Shown here: piece by piece, positions 51,250 through 60,240 of the stretch | How positions within the stretch are numbered: the stretch's first letter is position 1 | Layout: each line of letters begins with the position of its first letter | Assembly: GCF_017161445.1 (NCBI RefSeq) | Contig: NZ_CP071060.1 | Location: forward strand, 3,596,001-3,660,000 | Source of the DNA: Niveibacterium microcysteis | GTDB taxonomy: Bacteria > Pseudomonadota > Gammaproteobacteria > Burkholderiales > Rhodocyclaceae | Length of the DNA stretch: 64,000 nucleotides | Direction: 5' to 3' | Translations under genes and position numbers: made by a program | The notes under the pieces: model-generated | Told to the model about the DNA's origin: nothing | Databases searched by the model: none | What the model saw: the letters and a program-made list of their open reading frames with translations, nothing else

Positions 51250-52984
51250 CGAGGCTCGCCTCCAGTTGCTGGTAGCGCCACTGACTGGCGTACCAGCCGT
51301 TGCGTTCGAGCAGTTCGGCATGTGTACCGGCTTCGATGACGCGCCCATGGCGCAGCACCAGCGTGTGTTCGGCATCCATCACCGCCGAGAGCCGGTGGCT
51401 GACGATGATCACCGTGCGGCCGCGGCGCGCGTCGCGCAGGTGGCTCAGGATGCGCGTCTCGGTTTCGGTGTCGACCGCCGAGAGCGCGTCATCGAGCAGC
51501 AGGATCGGCGCGTCCGACAGCAGCGCGCGCGCAATCGCCACCCGCTGGCGCTGCCCGCCGGAGAGCGACACGCCACGCTCGCCGACCGGTGTTTCGTAGC
51601 CCTTGGGCAGGCGCAGGATATCGTCGTGGATCGCCGCCAGCCGCGCGGCCTGCTCGATCTCGGTGCGACTCGCATCCGGTTTGGCGAGTGCGATGTTGTC
51701 GGCAATCGACGCCGAGAACAGGAAGGCCTCCTGCGGCACCCAGGCCATCGCGGCACGCAGCGCATCGAGCGAATAGTCGGCGAGCGGCCGGCCGCCCCAG
51801 CGCAACTCACCCGATTCGGCCACGTCCTGACGCAGCAGCAAGCGGATCAGCGTTGATTTGCCGGCGCCGGTGGCGCCTACGAGACCGAGGGTATGGCCGG
51901 CTTCAAGCCGCAGATTGACGGCGTCGAGCGCCGGAGCCGTCTGCCCCGGGAAGCGGTAGGTCACCTCGGTCAATTCCAGCGCCGCATCACCGGCGGGCGC
52001 TGCCAGCGTGCCGTGGTCCGGCATCTCCGGCGCGGCTTCGAGCACCGGCTGCAGGCGCTCCCAGGCGGCACGGCCCCGCTCGATCAGCGACAGCACATGG
52101 CCCGCCGCGAACATCGGCCAGATCAGTTGCCCGAGATACATCGAAAAACCGGTCAGCAGGCCGATCGTCAGCTCGCCCTGCCACACCAGCCAGCCGCCCA
52201 GCGACAGCGTCAGCGCGCTGGCGGCTGACAAGGCGAGGCCGACCGCCGGTTCGTAGGCCGCCTCCCAGCGCTGCGCGGTGTCGCCGGCCTTTGCAGCAGC
52301 CGCTGTGAGTTCGGCGAAATGCGCGCTGCTGCGCGCCTCCAGACCCAGCGCGCGCACCGTGCGCACCCCGGCCAGCGTTTCCTGCACATGGTCGTTGAGC
52401 TTGCCGAAGCGGGCGAGCGAATCGCGCCATGCATGGTGCACATGGCGCGAGATGCGCCAGAACGCGAAGGCCATGAAGGGGAACGGCAACAAGGCAGCAA
52501 GGCCCAATCGCCAGTCGATGCCCAGCGTCATCATCGCGACCACCAGGATCAGCGTCATCGTGCCGTCGAAGCCCGCGAGCAGCGCTTCACCAACGGTGAG
52601 TTCCACCGCGTCGATGTCGTTGGTCGCCCGCGCCATCAGGTCGCCGGTGCGGCTGCCCTGGAAGAAACGCGCGCCCTGCAGCGTGAACTGCCGGTAGAGC
52701 TTGGTGCGCAGCTCGACACCGAGCTGGTAGGCGGCGGAGAACAGCGCCAGCCGCCAACCCACCCGCAGCACGTAAATCGTCAGCCCCATCGCGACGAGGA
52801 TCGCGAACTCGCCCAGCAGCGCGCTCGGCGTGACCTGACCATGCACCAGCCGGTCGATGATCGCCGCGACGCGGCGAGGCACCCACACGGTCAGGATCGC
52901 GATGCCGGCCAGCATCACGGCAGAAGCGGAATAGGCGCGCCAGTGGCGGCGCACGAAGGCGGCTACGAGGGCTGCGAGACTCAT
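51239..52984 (-). CDS. ABC exporter half-transporter, MdlA-like
   Basis: The 581-residue protein has six membrane helices (residues about 15-300) and an ATPase domain with Walker A GATGAGKST, canonical signature LSGGQRQR and Walker B LLLDDALSAVDTETE, in which the catalytic Glu is Asp. The second half-transporter supplies the opposite pattern, so the heterodimer has one active and one degenerate ATP site, as known for MdlAB and TmrAB types. The overlap of the two genes supports joint translation. Confidence 0.9.
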   Translation of the reverse strand: MSLAALVAAFVRRHWRAYSASAVMLAGIAILTVWVPRRVAAIIDRLVHGQVTPSALLGEFAILVAMGLTIYVLRVGWRLALFSAAYQLGVELRTKLYRQFTLQGARFFQGSRTGDLMARATNDIDAVELTVGEALLAGFDGTMTLILVVAMMTLGIDWRLGLAALLPFPFMAFAFWRISRHVHHAWRDSLARFGKLNDHVQETLAGVRTVRALGLEARSSAHFAELTAAAAKAGDTAQRWEAAYEPAVGLALSAASALTLSLGGWLVWQGELTIGLLTGFSMYLGQLIWPMFAAGHVLSLIERGRAAWERLQPVLEAAPEMPDHGTLAAPAGDAALELTEVTYRFPGQTAPALDAVNLRLEAGHTLGLVGATGAGKSTLIRLLLRQDVAESGELRWGGRPLADYSLDALRAAMAWVPQEAFLFSASIADNIALAKPDASRTEIEQAARLAAIHDDILRLPKGYETPVGERGVSLSGGQRQRVAIARALLSDAPILLLDDALSAVDTETETRILSHLRDARRGRTVIIVSHRLSAVMDAEHTLVLRHGRVIEAGTHAELLERNGWYASQWRYQQLEASLDAA

Positions 52985-53119
52985 CGGGGTGTCCGGGGGC
53001 AGGAAGGGGCCAGTCGCGCCGTGTGAGCGCGGCGGCCAAGGGCATCATTCTAAGGGCCTCACGTATCCGGTTCGTGTCTGCCGGCGCAGCGCCTGCACAA
53101 ATCCAGCGCACAAAGAAAT

Positions 53120-53143
53120 AGGGCGCCCCTCGCGGAGCGCCCT
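53120..53143 (-). terminator. Terminator of the downstream PEP-CTERM gene
   Basis: AGGGCGC and GCGCCCT form a stem that can extend through further C-G pairs inside the 10-nt interior. The minus strand continues with ATTTCTTTG. It lies about 20 bp after the stop codon. Confidence 0.75.
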
Positions 53144-53163
53144 TTGCGTGCAGCTGATTCGAT

Positions 53164-53802
53164 TCAGCTCAGGCGGCGGCGCGTGATCGCGCCCAGGCCG
53201 ACGAGACCGACCAGCATGGTTGCCCACGAGGCAGGTTCCGGCACGGCGGTCACGCTGACATTGTCGAGCGAACCACCGTAGCTGTTGCTGATCCCGCCCG
53301 CCTTGAAACCCAGCGTGGACAGGTCGCCGGCTGCGACGAAATTGAAGCTGTATTGCTTCCACACGTTACCGGAGGCGCCAACGCCGCTACCCGACGCGGT
53401 CAGTGCCGAAGCACCGTTGATCAGCGCGGTGATGTCATTCGAATCTGCTGCCACACCAGTACGCGGCGAGAAGTAGAACGACACCTTGTAGGTTTGGCCA
53501 ACGGTGGTATCGAAGGTTTGCGAAATCCAGGAATTCGCGGTGGTATCCAGTTCAACGAAGTTCACGCCGTCGAACGCAGTGCCGGCAACGTTGTTGCGCA
53601 GCTCAACGCCGTAGGTCCGGTTGACCTGCCAGCCGGCGAAGTTCTTCGTGTAGATGCTCCAAGTCCCGTTGGCTTGTTTGACATCTTCGAAACTGCCGTT
53701 TTCGATCAGGTTGATCGGCGCAGCAGCGGCCGAACCGATCAGTGCAAAGGTCGCCACACCGACGAGCGCGGCGCGGACAACTTGCTTGGGGGTTAGCGTC
53801 AT
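53164..53802 (-). CDS. PEP-CTERM sorted surface protein (copy 1)
   Basis: The 212-residue protein has a signal peptide (AALVGVATFALIGSAAAAP, cut near residue 28), a beta-sandwich like carbohydrate-binding or DUF642 modules (NLIENGSFEDVKQANGTWSIY, ISQTFDTTVGQTYKVSFYF) and the C-terminal sorting signal VPEPASWATMLVGLVGLGAI with an RRRL tail. Exosortase would remove the tail and pass the protein to the surface or matrix. It is about 50% identical by eye to the next gene, a tandem paralogue. No exosortase gene is in the window. Confidence 0.92.
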   Translation of the reverse strand: MTLTPKQVVRAALVGVATFALIGSAAAAPINLIENGSFEDVKQANGTWSIYTKNFAGWQVNRTYGVELRNNVAGTAFDGVNFVELDTTANSWISQTFDTTVGQTYKVSFYFSPRTGVAADSNDITALINGASALTASGSGVGASGNVWKQYSFNFVAAGDLSTLGFKAGGISNSYGGSLDNVSVTAVPEPASWATMLVGLVGLGAITRRRLS

Positions 53803-53891
53803 GAGTGGTCCCAGGGGTTTTGGTTGGGGTCGGATTGCCAGAAATCTGCTGCGGCAGCCTCACGCCGTCTTTTACAGATCAAAGGCAAGGA

Positions 53892-53955
53892 AATGATATT
53901 TCCTTCGAACAATCCGTATTTGTCGATTCTCGCTGCACCGCGCAATCCGTCACGC
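53892..53955 (-). promoter_or_regulatory. Conserved 64-bp promoter module, copy 1
   Basis: This segment aligns without gaps to the same place upstream of the second PEP-CTERM gene. Conserved blocks on the plus strand are AATGATATTTCC, GTATTTGT, GATTCT and GCGCAAT, then TCACGC. On the minus strand they read as TTGCGC, 17 bp, CAAATA, a plausible sigma-70 promoter about 115 bp upstream of the start codon. A palindrome AAGGAAAT-GAT-ATTTCCTT (53887-53905) covers one edge in this copy. Confidence 0.65.
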
Positions 53956-54022
53956 ACGGTGACGGTGATGGCGCTGAACCTCAGCGCACGTCGCACCTCG
54001 CGCGGGGCGCCCCACAAAAGAA

Positions 54023-54044
54023 AAGCGCCCCCGCAGGAGCGCTT
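54023..54044 (-). terminator. Terminator of the upstream PEP-CTERM gene
   Basis: AAGCGC and GCGCTT form a stem with pairing in its GC-rich interior; the minus strand continues with TTCTTTTG. It lies 24 bp after the stop codon, so the two paralogues are separate transcripts. Confidence 0.8.
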
Positions 54045-54067
54045 CCGTTGGTGTGCGCCTAAGGGCT

Positions 54068-54688
54068 TCAGCGCAGGCGGCGGCGGGTGATCGCGCCGAG
54101 GCCGACCAAGCCGACCAGCATGGTCGCCCACGAGGCGGGCTCGGGCACCGCGCTCACGCTGACCTTGTCGAGCGAACCACCGTAGCTGTTGCTGACGCCG
54201 CCAGCGGCGAACGTCAGCGTGGACGACGTGCCGGTGGCGACGAAGTCAAAGCCATATTCCTTCCAGACGTTCCCGGTCTGGTGCTGGCCGCTGCCAGTCG
54301 CCGTCAGCTTCGTCACGCCGTTGAGCGACACGATGATGTCGTTCGAGTTCAGCGGCACCTGCATGCGTGGCGAGTAGTAGAACGAGACGCTGTATTGCTG
54401 GCCAACGACAGTGGCGAAGGATTGCGAGATCGATGAGTTCTTCTTCGTATCCAGCTCAACGAAGTTGGCGCCATCGTAGGCCTTGCCATAGACGTTGTTG
54501 CGCACCTCGACCCCGTTGGTATCGACCTGCCAACCCGAGAGCTTGTTGTAGATCGTCCATGTACCGGCCTGCTGGCTGACACTCTCAAAGCTGCCGTTGG
54601 TGATCAGGTTGGTCGCCGCACTTGCGGAGCCGATCGATGCGCAAGCGGCCAGACCAGCTAGCGCGAGACGCAGGGGGGATTTCGTCAT
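54068..54688 (-). CDS. PEP-CTERM sorted surface protein (copy 2)
   Basis: The 206-residue paralogue of copy 1 has a signal peptide (LRLALAGLAACASIGSASAA, cut near residue 25), the same beta-sandwich (NLITNGSFESVSQQAGTWTIY; SISQSFATVVGQQYSVSFYY) and an identical C-terminal signal, VPEPASWATMLVGLVGLGAI with RRRLR. The loops differ and the strands are conserved, as expected for a duplicated gene under selection. It could bind polysaccharide of the matrix; no binding site can be assigned. Confidence 0.92.
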   Translation of the reverse strand: MTKSPLRLALAGLAACASIGSASAATNLITNGSFESVSQQAGTWTIYNKLSGWQVDTNGVEVRNNVYGKAYDGANFVELDTKKNSSISQSFATVVGQQYSVSFYYSPRMQVPLNSNDIIVSLNGVTKLTATGSGQHQTGNVWKEYGFDFVATGTSSTLTFAAGGVSNSYGGSLDKVSVSAVPEPASWATMLVGLVGLGAITRRRLR

Positions 54689-54775
54689 GTGTGCTCCCAG
54701 GGGAAATGTTCGGGTCGAATGACGGCGGCTGCGCGAGGCAGTTATGCGCCCTCATATGCAGGCCATCGACACCCG

Positions 54776-54839
54776 AATGATATTTCCAATAGAGCTGTCG
54801 TATTTGTTGATTCTTGTTGCGGCGCGCAATTAATCACGC
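54776..54839 (-). promoter_or_regulatory. Conserved 64-bp promoter module, copy 2
   Basis: This is the gap-free counterpart of the module upstream of copy 1, with the same blocks AATGATATTTCC, GTATTTGT, GATTCT, GCGCAAT and TCACGC. The promoter-like TTGCGC-17 bp-CAAATA lies about 113 bp before the start codon, nearly the same distance as in copy 1, while the intervening 5' leader is not conserved. This points to real control sequence. Confidence 0.65.
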
Positions 54840-54974
54840 CTTTCGGCAGGATTACCGTTACGACGACGCTCGCAAAAGCGTCGCAGCGCCCGGGTAGCCA
54901 GGGCCCGCGCCCTCATCGAAGGGCCACAGTTTGGCGGGGGCCGCCGCCAGCGCTGCGCCCCGCTCCGAAGTGCT

Positions 54975-55511
54975 TCAGCCTGCCGTGATGATGCCGCAGC
55001 CCACACGCGGCCCCGCATTGCCAAGCGGCTGCGAGGTGTAATCGTCGGCATCGCGGTGAATGATCAGCGGCTTGCCGACAATGCCGTACTTGCCCGGCGT
55101 CAGGGTGATCGTATCGACATCCTGCGACAGCACTCCGACGCCACTCGCGTCGGTCTTCAGGTTGAACATCGCACCGGCGTGGCGCGCCGGGGTGCCCGGA
55201 TGCCCGTGCGGATGTTGATCCGGGTTCAGGTGGCCGGCCGTCTTGGTGCCGTCACCCGAGCAATCCGCGACGTCGTGCACATGGAAACCATGTTCGGCAT
55301 TGGGCTTGAGACCTGACACCCGCGCGTCGACATGTACTTTGCCATTCGGCAGTTCGACAAAGGACACCGCGCCGGTCGGGCTCAGGCCGGCGGCTTCTGC
55401 CGACGCGGTCGGGCGGATCTGCGCGACGGCGCGAAGGGGTGCAGGTGGCGTGCTGGCGCAAGCGGCAAGCAGGGTGGCAGTGGCTAGCAGGGCGATGTTT
55501 CTTGTAGGCAT
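54975..55511 (-). CDS. sodC: Copper/zinc superoxide dismutase, lipoprotein
   Basis: The 178-residue protein has a lipoprotein signal (LATATLLAACAS, lipid-attached Cys18) and the SodC fold: HGFHVHDVADCSG with copper His ligands and the first disulfide Cys, HLNPDQHPHGHPGTPARHAG with metal ligands, and GNAGPRVGCGII with the second disulfide Cys. It removes superoxide in the periplasm. The membrane anchor is seen in some pathogens and soil bacteria. It is monocistronic; an upstream GGAGATC serves as the ribosome site. Confidence 0.94.
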   Translation of the reverse strand: MPTRNIALLATATLLAACASTPPAPLRAVAQIRPTASAEAAGLSPTGAVSFVELPNGKVHVDARVSGLKPNAEHGFHVHDVADCSGDGTKTAGHLNPDQHPHGHPGTPARHAGAMFNLKTDASGVGVLSQDVDTITLTPGKYGIVGKPLIIHRDADDYTSQPLGNAGPRVGCGIITAG

Positions 55512-55589
55512 CGATGATCTCCGGGGTTGGGGCGGGCAAGACCCGCTTTCTGCATCGTAGATCAGCCGCCGCCCGCCGCCACAAATGAA

Positions 55590-55614
55590 AACGGCACACC
55601 AAAGGTGTGCCGTT
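55590..55614 (-). terminator. Terminator of pta
   Basis: AACGGCACACC-AAA-GGTGTGCCGTT is an 11-bp perfect stem with a 3-nt loop, followed on the minus strand by TTCATTTG. It lies about 20 bp after the pta stop. Confidence 0.88.
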
Positions 55615-55634
55615 GCGCGGAGAACCGGACGGGA

Positions 55635-57686
55635 TCAGGCTGCGGGTTTGGCGTCCGCCTGGATCGCCGTCAGCGCGATCGTGAACACGATGTCGTCCAC
55701 CAGGGCGCCACGCGAGAGGTCATTCACCGGCTTGCGCAGGCCTTGCAGCATCGGGCCCACCGAGACCACGTTGGCCGAGCGCTGCACCGCCTTGTAGGTG
55801 GTGTTGCCGGTGTTCAGGTCGGGGAACACGAAGACCGTGGCTTGGCCGGCAACAGGGCTGCCCGGTGCCTTCTGGGCCGCAACGTCCTTCACGGTGGCCG
55901 CGTCGTACTGCATCGGGCCGTCCAGAACCAGTTCCGGGAAACGCGTCTTGGCGAGTTCGGTGGCCTTGCGCACCTTCTCGACGTCGTCACCGCTGCCCGA
56001 GGCGCCGGTGCTGTAGCTGATCATCGCCACCTTCGGGTCGATGCCGAAGGCAGCAGCGCTGTCAGCACTTTGCTTGGCGATATCGGCCAGTTCTTCTGCG
56101 GTCGGGTCCGGGTTGATCGCGCAGTCCGCGTAGACCAGCACCTGCTCCGGCATCAGCATGAAGAAGCAGGACGACACGATCGACGAACCCGGCGCGGTCT
56201 TGATCAGCTGCAGCGCGGGGCGCACGGTGTTGGCGGTGGTATGCACCGCGCCGCTGACGAGGCCATCGACTTCGTCGATGGCCAGCATCATCGTGCCGAG
56301 CACAACGGTGTCTTCCAGCCCGGCGCGCGCCTGGCCCGGCGTCAGTCCCTTGCTCTTGCGCAACTCGACCATCGGCGCGACGTAACGTTCGGCGATCGCA
56401 TCCGGCTCCAGGATTTCAAGCTCAGGCGGCAGGACGAGGCCCTGCGCATCCGCGACAGCCTGGATCGATGCCCGCTTGCCCAGCAACACGCAGCGCGCAA
56501 TGCCCTTCTCGGTGCAGATCACGGCGGCCCGCACGGTACGCGGCTCGTCGCCCTCCGGCAGCACGATGCGCTTGTTCGCGGCACGCGCCTTCTGGATCAG
56601 CTGATAGCGGAAGGCCGGCGGCGACATGCGGGTGGACACGGCAAGCTCCAGCCCGGCGCAGATCGCCTCGCCGTCGATCTGCTCGGCAACGCTTTCGATC
56701 ACGGTGTTCATGCGGTCCGAATCGTCCTGCGGCACCGCGTTGGGCAGCCGGCTGATACGTGCTGCAGTCTCATAGCTGTCGCCATCGGTACGCAGCACCG
56801 GCAGGCCACCGTGGAAGGCCAGCGTGCCGAATTTCTCGATCCGCGGGCTGATGAAGCTATGGTGGGTCAGCAGCAGACCGGCGAGCTGGATGCCGTTGCT
56901 GGCCGCCAGCGCAGTCGCCAGCATCACGTCGTCGCGGTCACCCGCGCTGACAACCAGGGCGCCCGGCTTGAGGCGCGGGATCACTTCCGACACCGAACGC
57001 GCGGCCACCACAGTCTCGAGGACACGGCGCGAACCGATATCGCCCTCGATCATGATCTCGGCGCCGAGGTGGCGCGCCACATCGATCGTGCGCGGCGCCG
57101 ACAGCGCCGGATCGGTCTTGATCACGCCCCACACCGGCACGCCGCCGAGTTGCGCTGCGGCAGCCGCTTCATCGAAGCCCTCCACCGCGCGGTTGAAGAT
57201 CACCCCGACCACACGGCGTCCTGCGTTGCGCACCTGTGCGATCAGATAGTTGGTTTCTGCGATGCCTTCGGCGTCGGCAGCGCTCGCCACCAGCACCACG
57301 TCCGCCTGCAAGCTGCGCGCGATGTCGCCCGACAGGCGCGGGATGAAGGCACGGCTGGGGTCGGCATGGATGCCTTCGACGACCAGTACGTCGGCGCCTT
57401 CGGTGGCGGACATCGACAGGCTGACGATGTCTTCGAGCAGATCGTCAGTCTTGCCGCTGGTGATGCGCTGGGTGACCAGGCTCATCGGCAGCGGGTCCGG
57501 CGTACGCTCGACGTGGCAAATGCTGCGGGCGAACAACACCGACGGCTCGGTATCCGGCGTGCGTTTGGTGACGGGTTTGACGAACGCAACCTTCAGGCCG
57601 CGACGCTGCAAGGCCCGCACGAGGCCCAGTGAAACCGAGGTAAGGCCGACATTGGGTCGCGTCGGCGCAACGAAATACGTACGCAT
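55635..57686 (-). CDS. pta: Phosphate acetyltransferase (long form)
   Basis: The 683-residue enzyme interconverts acetyl-CoA and acetyl phosphate. It has an N-terminal P-loop-like domain (YFVAPTRPNVGLTSVSLGLV), a DRTGG domain (about 210-330) and the C-terminal catalytic domain (GLVSGAVHTTANTVRPALQL; SYSTGASGSGDDVEKVRKAT; QGLRKPVNDLSRGA). The length fits the long form of Escherichia coli (714). The ATG of MRTYFVAPT follows GGAGCTCC. No ackA is adjacent, which is unusual; it may lie elsewhere. Confidence 0.95.
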   Translation of the reverse strand: MRTYFVAPTRPNVGLTSVSLGLVRALQRRGLKVAFVKPVTKRTPDTEPSVLFARSICHVERTPDPLPMSLVTQRITSGKTDDLLEDIVSLSMSATEGADVLVVEGIHADPSRAFIPRLSGDIARSLQADVVLVASAADAEGIAETNYLIAQVRNAGRRVVGVIFNRAVEGFDEAAAAAQLGGVPVWGVIKTDPALSAPRTIDVARHLGAEIMIEGDIGSRRVLETVVAARSVSEVIPRLKPGALVVSAGDRDDVMLATALAASNGIQLAGLLLTHHSFISPRIEKFGTLAFHGGLPVLRTDGDSYETAARISRLPNAVPQDDSDRMNTVIESVAEQIDGEAICAGLELAVSTRMSPPAFRYQLIQKARAANKRIVLPEGDEPRTVRAAVICTEKGIARCVLLGKRASIQAVADAQGLVLPPELEILEPDAIAERYVAPMVELRKSKGLTPGQARAGLEDTVVLGTMMLAIDEVDGLVSGAVHTTANTVRPALQLIKTAPGSSIVSSCFFMLMPEQVLVYADCAINPDPTAEELADIAKQSADSAAAFGIDPKVAMISYSTGASGSGDDVEKVRKATELAKTRFPELVLDGPMQYDAATVKDVAAQKAPGSPVAGQATVFVFPDLNTGNTTYKAVQRSANVVSVGPMLQGLRKPVNDLSRGALVDDIVFTIALTAIQADAKPAA

Positions 57687-57950
57687 GGGGGAGCTCCGCT
57701 TGTGGTCAGCAGCCCCTCCGGTAGGCCGGGGGGAAATTGTGCGGTGCATGATAGTCGGCCGCCTTAACTATTTTGTTGACGAGACAGGGATTGTTCGCAG
57801 TTTTTACACTTTAACCATCATAGGGTCGCCGAGGCCGCTTCGCTGCCTGATCGGCACCTCGCGGCCTGTACATCGCACAGCGCCCGTCCGCGTGCGCGCA
57901 CTGCGGTACCATCTGCGCCCTTCGCAACACGCTGCACCCAGGTGGTCCCC

Positions 57951-59264
57951 ATGCAACGCCCAGAACTCCTCGCCCCTGCCGGTTCGCTGGCCATGCTCGA
58001 CACCGCCTTCGCCTTTGGCGCCGACGCGGTGTATGCCGGCCAGCCGCGCTACAGCCTGCGCGCGCGCAACAACGAGTTCGGCAGCCTGGAGAACCTGCAG
58101 CTGGGTATCGACCGCGCGCATGCGCTCGGCAAGCAGTTCTACCTGGTGAGCAATGTCTTCCCGCACAACGCCAAGGTGCGCACCTACCTCGCCGACATGG
58201 CGCCGGTGGTGGCCCTGAAGCCCGACGCACTGATCATGGCCGACCCAGGCCTGATCGACATGGTGCGCGAGGCCTGGCCGGAGATGCCGGTGCATCTGTC
58301 GGTGCAGGCCAACACGGTCAATTACGCCACCGTGCGCTTCTGGGGAAAGATGGGCGTGCGCCGGATCATCCTGTCGCGCGAGCTGTCGCTCGATGAGATC
58401 CGCGAGATCCGCGAAGCCTGCCCGGAAATGGAGATCGAGGTCTTCGTTCATGGCGCGCTCTGCATCGCTTACTCCGGACGCTGCCTGCTCTCGGGCTACT
58501 TCAACCACCGCGACCCCAACCAGGGCACCTGCACGAACTCATGCCGCTGGAAGTACGACGTGAAGCCGGCCGAGATCGACGCCACCGGTGACGCCACCAG
58601 CGGCAACGCCTGCTGCAACACGCCAGCACCCAGCGCGGAGAACCCGGCCTCGAAGGTCTACCTGATCGAGGAAGAGACCCGCCCCGGCCAGTTGATGCCG
58701 ATCGAGGAAGACGAGCACGGCACCTATGTGATGAACTCGAAGGATCTGCGCGCCATCGAGCACGTGGCCAAGCTGGTCGAGATCGGTGTGCATTCGCTGA
58801 AGATCGAGGGCCGCACCAAGTCGCCCTACTACGTCGCCCGCACGTGCCAGGCCTACAGCCAGGCGATTGAGGACGCGATTGCCGGCCGCCCGCTGGACAT
58901 GCGCCTGCTGTCGGAGCTGGATGGCCTCGCCAGCCGTGGCTACACCGACGGCTTCTACGAGCGCCACCACACGCAGGAGTACCAGAACTACCTGCGCGGG
59001 CATTCCGAATCGGACCGCAGCCAGTACGTGGGCGATCTCACCGGTTACGGCGTCGACGGGTTGGCAGAAGTTGTCGTGAAGAACAAGTTCTCGGTCGGCG
59101 ACCGCGTCGAAGTGATTCACCCTGCCGGCAACCGCGAAGTCGCGATCGAAGCCATGTTCAAGGCCGACGGCACGCCGACCACGGTTGCGCCGGGCAGTGG
59201 CCACCACGTTCGCGTGAAGCTGCCTGCCGGCTGCGAAGGCGCCTTCCTGGCCCGCTTTATCTGA
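57951..59264 (+). CDS. trhP: U32-family tRNA U34 hydroxylation protein, TrhP/YegQ type
   Basis: The 437-residue protein has PELLAPAGSLAMLDTAFAFG at the N-terminus, the U32 signature VFVHGALCIAYSGRCLLSGYFN (about residues 165-186) with Cys and His residues, and later CTNSC, which together can bind an iron-sulfur cluster. The length and C-terminal beta-barrel match YegQ/TrhP, which makes 5-hydroxyuridine at tRNA position 34. RlhA, a 23S rRNA relative, is longer. The start is the ATG of MQRPELLAP. Confidence 0.88.
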   Translation: MQRPELLAPAGSLAMLDTAFAFGADAVYAGQPRYSLRARNNEFGSLENLQLGIDRAHALGKQFYLVSNVFPHNAKVRTYLADMAPVVALKPDALIMADPGLIDMVREAWPEMPVHLSVQANTVNYATVRFWGKMGVRRIILSRELSLDEIREIREACPEMEIEVFVHGALCIAYSGRCLLSGYFNHRDPNQGTCTNSCRWKYDVKPAEIDATGDATSGNACCNTPAPSAENPASKVYLIEEETRPGQLMPIEEDEHGTYVMNSKDLRAIEHVAKLVEIGVHSLKIEGRTKSPYYVARTCQAYSQAIEDAIAGRPLDMRLLSELDGLASRGYTDGFYERHHTQEYQNYLRGHSESDRSQYVGDLTGYGVDGLAEVVVKNKFSVGDRVEVIHPAGNREVAIEAMFKADGTPTTVAPGSGHHVRVKLPAGCEGAFLARFI

Positions 59265-59291
59265 CGCCGGGCGAGCGAGCCCGCGCCGCAA

Positions 59292-60224
59292 TCAACGCGC
59301 GTTCCAGCCTTGATACTTCGCGACGTTGTCGCGCGTTACCAAGTTTGTCTGCAGCAGAATCCGCCCGCGCTCGGCGCCACGCCCGTCGCGCAGCGCAAGG
59401 CCGCTATCCACACCGCGGCGCCCGATCTCTTCGGGCGATTGCGCTGCGCTGACGACGATCAGGCCCGGGCGCTTGAGCGCATCTTCCACCTCGGGCGAGC
59501 CATCGACGCCGCCAATCAGCAGCTTGCGCATCCCGCGCCGGACTGCGACCGTTTCCGCGCCGAGGGCCTGACGATCGTTGATCGCGAAGATCGCGTCGAT
59601 CTGCGGGAAGCGCTGCACATGCTCTTCCATCAGGTGGCTGCCGCCCCAGGGCGAGGCCAAACCATCGCCGGTATCCGTCAGCAAGCGGATGTTGGGGAAA
59701 TCCTTCAAGGCCGCCCTGCAGCCGGCGACCCGATCGGTGACCGATGAGACCTGCGGCCCATTCTGGATGATGAAATTGCCTTTGCCGTTGAGGCGTCCGG
59801 CCAGGTAGCGGCAGACGGACTCACCCGCGCTCCGATTGTCGGACTGGATCATCACTTCCGCGCCCTCGGTATCCACGTCGACCGCAACGACGGGAATCCC
59901 CGCGTCGCGCGCGCGACGCAACGCGGACGCCAGCGCCGTGGAGTGGGATGCTGCGATCAGAATCAGATCTGCGCGCTCGCTGACGAAGCGCTCGATCTCG
60001 CGGACCTGCGCCGGCACGTCGTACTCGGCGGAGGTAACGATGACGCGCACACGCGGGTTGATCTCTTCCGCCCGCGCCTGCGCCCCCCGCGCCAGCGCGC
60101 TGAAGTACGGATTCGCCAGCGATGAAACCGAGACCCCCACCACGTCGAGTTTCCGCGGGCTATCGCCCGCATGAACGGTGGCGCATGAAACCAGCGCCGC
60201 AAGCATCAGCACGGTCTTCTTCAT
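59292..60224 (-). CDS. Periplasmic sugar-binding protein (RbsB-like) paired with a histidine kinase
   Basis: The 310-residue protein has a signal peptide (KKTVLMLAALVSCATVHA, cut near residue 19) and the type 1 binding fold of ribose/galactose proteins: DVVGVSVSSLANPYFSALARG, ADLILIAASHSTALASALRRARDAGIPVVAVDVD, and AIFAINDRQALGAETVAVRRG. No ABC transporter follows. It lies 16 bp after a histidine kinase gene on the same strand, so a sensory role, like that of LuxP with LuxQ, is likely. AGAGGCAGC precedes the ATG. Confidence 0.85.
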   Translation of the reverse strand: MKKTVLMLAALVSCATVHAGDSPRKLDVVGVSVSSLANPYFSALARGAQARAEEINPRVRVIVTSAEYDVPAQVREIERFVSERADLILIAASHSTALASALRRARDAGIPVVAVDVDTEGAEVMIQSDNRSAGESVCRYLAGRLNGKGNFIIQNGPQVSSVTDRVAGCRAALKDFPNIRLLTDTGDGLASPWGGSHLMEEHVQRFPQIDAIFAINDRQALGAETVAVRRGMRKLLIGGVDGSPEVEDALKRPGLIVVSAAQSPEEIGRRGVDSGLALRDGRGAERGRILLQTNLVTRDNVAKYQGWNAR

Positions 60225-60240
60225 CAAAGCTGCCTCTCGA

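Noticed and set aside
53940..53960. Possible sigma-54 promoter (GTG...TTGC) in the PEP-CTERM modules
   Set aside because: PEP-CTERM genes can be sigma-54 dependent, but here the GG of the -24 element is absent or off by one base in both copies. The sigma-70-like reading fits better.
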